Source: Methanoregulaceae archaeon
Lineage (GTDB): Archaea > Halobacteriota > Methanomicrobia > Methanomicrobiales > Methanospirillaceae
DNA length: 15,653 nucleotides
Assembly: GCA_028679325.1 (NCBI GenBank)
Contig: JAJRBS010000140.1
Location: 1 to 15,653 of the forward strand
Direction of reading: 5' to 3'
The notes beneath the pieces are model-generated. The model saw nothing but the letters and a program-made list of their open reading frames with translations. It made no database searches and was not told where the DNA came from. Both the position numbers and the translations under genes were made by a program. Shown one piece after another: positions 14,576 through 15,653 of the stretch; the stretch's first letter is position 1; the number at the start of each line of letters is the position of its first letter.

Positions 14576-15313
14576 TTACATTAAGACGTTTAGTTTCGGG
14601 AGCAGTACCAGGAGCAGAACAAACACCGTGAGCCCTGCCACCAGTCCGTAGAGGATACCAATGTCCCGACCGATTTTTCTTCCAACGCGCTGGGCGATTT
14701 CTGCATCAGCGAACTCGATCCGTTTCTCGATCTTGTCGAGTCTTTTCTCGATCTCAAGGAACTGGGGATTCACCCCAGCCGCAGCGACCTCAATTCCGCC
14801 GGCGGCTTCTTTGACCTCGACGATCATGGGGTCCGCGGCGAATGCACCGGGATCGCGGCCCTTGAGTTCGTTGAGCTTGTTCCCGATAGCACCGAGATCC
14901 TCTGTCTCCATGATGTTGACGAGTTCGACCTGTTCCTGGAAACGCTTGATACCGTCACCGGAAAGGTTCTCGATGAATGGAATAGCACCCTCTGCCCCGA
15001 CGACTCTCCCGTCTTTCACCCCGTTTTTATGGAGGGCGACCATGGTCTGCCCGGCGAGGTGACCCTTCACCTCTGTCCCGCAGAGCAGGAGGAAGCGGAT
15101 GTTGGGGTTGGAGATGATGTTAGCGATGACCTTCTCAAGACCAAGATTCTCGGTCTTGCAGGACCCGGCGATCGCGGCGCCCTTGTCGCAGATCCCCTTC
15201 TCATCGAGGTGGGAACCGCAGGTCATGACGGCCACCGGGTTATTTGCATCTCCTGAGTGGAAGTCACCCTGAACGATCGGCCACCCGCTGGCTGGTGATT
15301 TCTTGTCTGCCAT
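14576..15313 (-). CDS. MtrA-MtrG fusion: second corrinoid subunit on an MtrG anchor
   Basis: The 245-residue protein joins two Mtr subunits. Residues 1-169 are a complete MtrA cobalamin-binding domain: SGWPIVQGD, CGSHL, AIAGSCKTENLGLEKVIANI, ISNPNIRFLLLCGTEVKGH with His85 at the place of the cobalt-ligating histidine, GAIPFIEN, and GRDPGAFAADPMIVEVKE. After a short Gly/Ala linker (170-183), residues 184-245 do not match the MtrA tail but MtrG: EKRLDKIEKRIEFADAEIAQ, then RVGRKIGRDIGILYG, followed by one membrane helix (about 219-238). The gene occupies the slot between mtrF and mtrH where mtrG normally lies. ATG 15313 is chosen because GAGGTGAG lies just upstream; the GTG at 15322 adds three residues. 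There is no separate mtrG in the visible part. Confidence 0.9.
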   Translation of the reverse strand: MADKKSPASGWPIVQGDFHSGDANNPVAVMTCGSHLDEKGICDKGAAIAGSCKTENLGLEKVIANIISNPNIRFLLLCGTEVKGHLAGQTMVALHKNGVKDGRVVGAEGAIPFIENLSGDGIKRFQEQVELVNIMETEDLGAIGNKLNELKGRDPGAFAADPMIVEVKEAAGGIEVAAAGVNPQFLEIEKRLDKIEKRIEFADAEIAQRVGRKIGRDIGILYGLVAGLTVFVLLLVLLPKLNVLM

Positions 15314-15323
15314 TTCTCTCACC

Positions 15324-15527
15324 TCATATGAATAATGCCGGGACCACGATCAGGATCAGGGCAACAAACAGTCCGACAGCAAATCCGATGACTCCCATCT
15401 CTGAGATGGCCGAATCGAATTTATTGGACCGGGCTATGAGCTGCGCTTTGTAGCGCACGTTCTCGACCATCCTGTCGATGGCGACCATCCGGACAGGCCC
15501 TGCCATTTTTGCACCTTCTTCTGCCAT
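15324..15527 (-). CDS. mtrF: Tetrahydromethanopterin S-methyltransferase subunit F
   Basis: This small subunit of the membrane-bound Mtr complex has 67 residues. After a polar N-terminus it has the family segment MVAIDRMVENVRYKAQLIAR (residues 14-33) and a single membrane helix (about 45-66, GVIGFAVGLFVALILIVVPA). Pattern and length fit MtrF, which is about 68 residues in other methanogens. GGTGAGG lies just before the ATG. It follows the end of the upstream mtrA by six bases and precedes the fusion gene by ten, so all are one operon. Confidence 0.88.
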   Translation of the reverse strand: MAEEGAKMAGPVRMVAIDRMVENVRYKAQLIARSNKFDSAISEMGVIGFAVGLFVALILIVVPALFI

Positions 15528-15533
15528 TTTTCC

Positions 15534-15653
15534 TCACCCCATCAGCACGAAACCGAGAAGCGCAAATGACACGATCAGGCCGATCATGATCCCTTCAACC
15601 TTGCCTGAATAGACCCCGGCCGCGAATTTGTCGCGGTACCCGATGTCCGTGAC
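15534..15653 (-). CDS. mtrA: Canonical MtrA, C-terminal end (5' part outside window)
   Basis: The minus strand is open from the window edge to a TGA at 15534-15536. The 39 residues include YRDKFAAGVYSGKVEG and IMIGLIVSFALLGFVLMG, a short juxtamembrane segment and one membrane helix. This matches the C-terminal anchor of canonical MtrA (the KFxxGVxxGKVEGxMIGL pattern). Its place directly before mtrF agrees with the usual order mtrA-mtrF-mtrG-mtrH. The corrinoid domain would lie outside the window and was not seen. So the operon appears to have two MtrA-type proteins. Confidence 0.82.
   Translation of the reverse strand, partial: VTDIGYRDKFAAGVYSGKVEGIMIGLIVSFALLGFVLMG

Noticed and set aside
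1..15653. CRISPR arrays, insertion sequences, tRNA or rRNA genes
   Set aside because: No regularly spaced repeats, transposase motifs, terminal inverted repeats or cloverleaf structures were seen on either strand.

Overview
The window is from a methanogenic archaeon, most likely of the Methanomicrobia and probably Methanomicrobiales. The evidence is an archaeal-type ribosomal protein cluster with eS4, eL32, eL19 and archaeal SecY, archaeal Shine-Dalgarno and TATA signals, and genes of the Mtr complex (methyl-tetrahydromethanopterin:coenzyme M methyltransferase), which is specific to methanogens and their close relatives. The species cannot be fixed from the sequence alone.

Region 1 (1-9452, plus strand) is the distal part of the S10/spc cluster: uS17 (5' end outside the window), uL14, uL24, eS4, uL5, uS14, uS8, uL6, eL32, eL19, uL18, uS5, uL30, uL15, then secY, adenylate kinase, a DUF106/Oxa1-superfamily membrane protein and CMP kinase. 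Genes overlap by ATGA or TGATG or sit within about 20 bases of each other, so this is one translationally coupled operon. It joins ribosome assembly, membrane protein insertion and nucleotide supply.

Region 2 (about 9480-11425) holds a short two-gene unit with its own likely promoter, a GNAT acetyltransferase overlapping a DUF2156 protein. A 553-base stretch without a convincing gene follows.

Region 3 (11426-13195) has a membrane-anchored sulfite-oxidase-fold molybdopterin oxidoreductase (minus) transcribed divergently from a two-domain rubredoxin (plus). Both have good TATA boxes in a shared 135-base spacer. The rubredoxin gene converges on a HEAT-repeat protein gene (minus). Between that gene and mtrH lies a start-less open frame that could be a gene remnant.

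Region 4 (13521-15653, minus strand) is the 3' part of an mtr operon. In transcription order it has the C-terminal end of a canonical MtrA, then MtrF, then a second complete MtrA corrinoid domain fused to an MtrG-type membrane anchor, then MtrH with an extra internal segment. The MtrA-MtrG fusion in the mtrG slot is the most striking item. It implies a second corrinoid domain in the Mtr complex, physically carried on MtrG.
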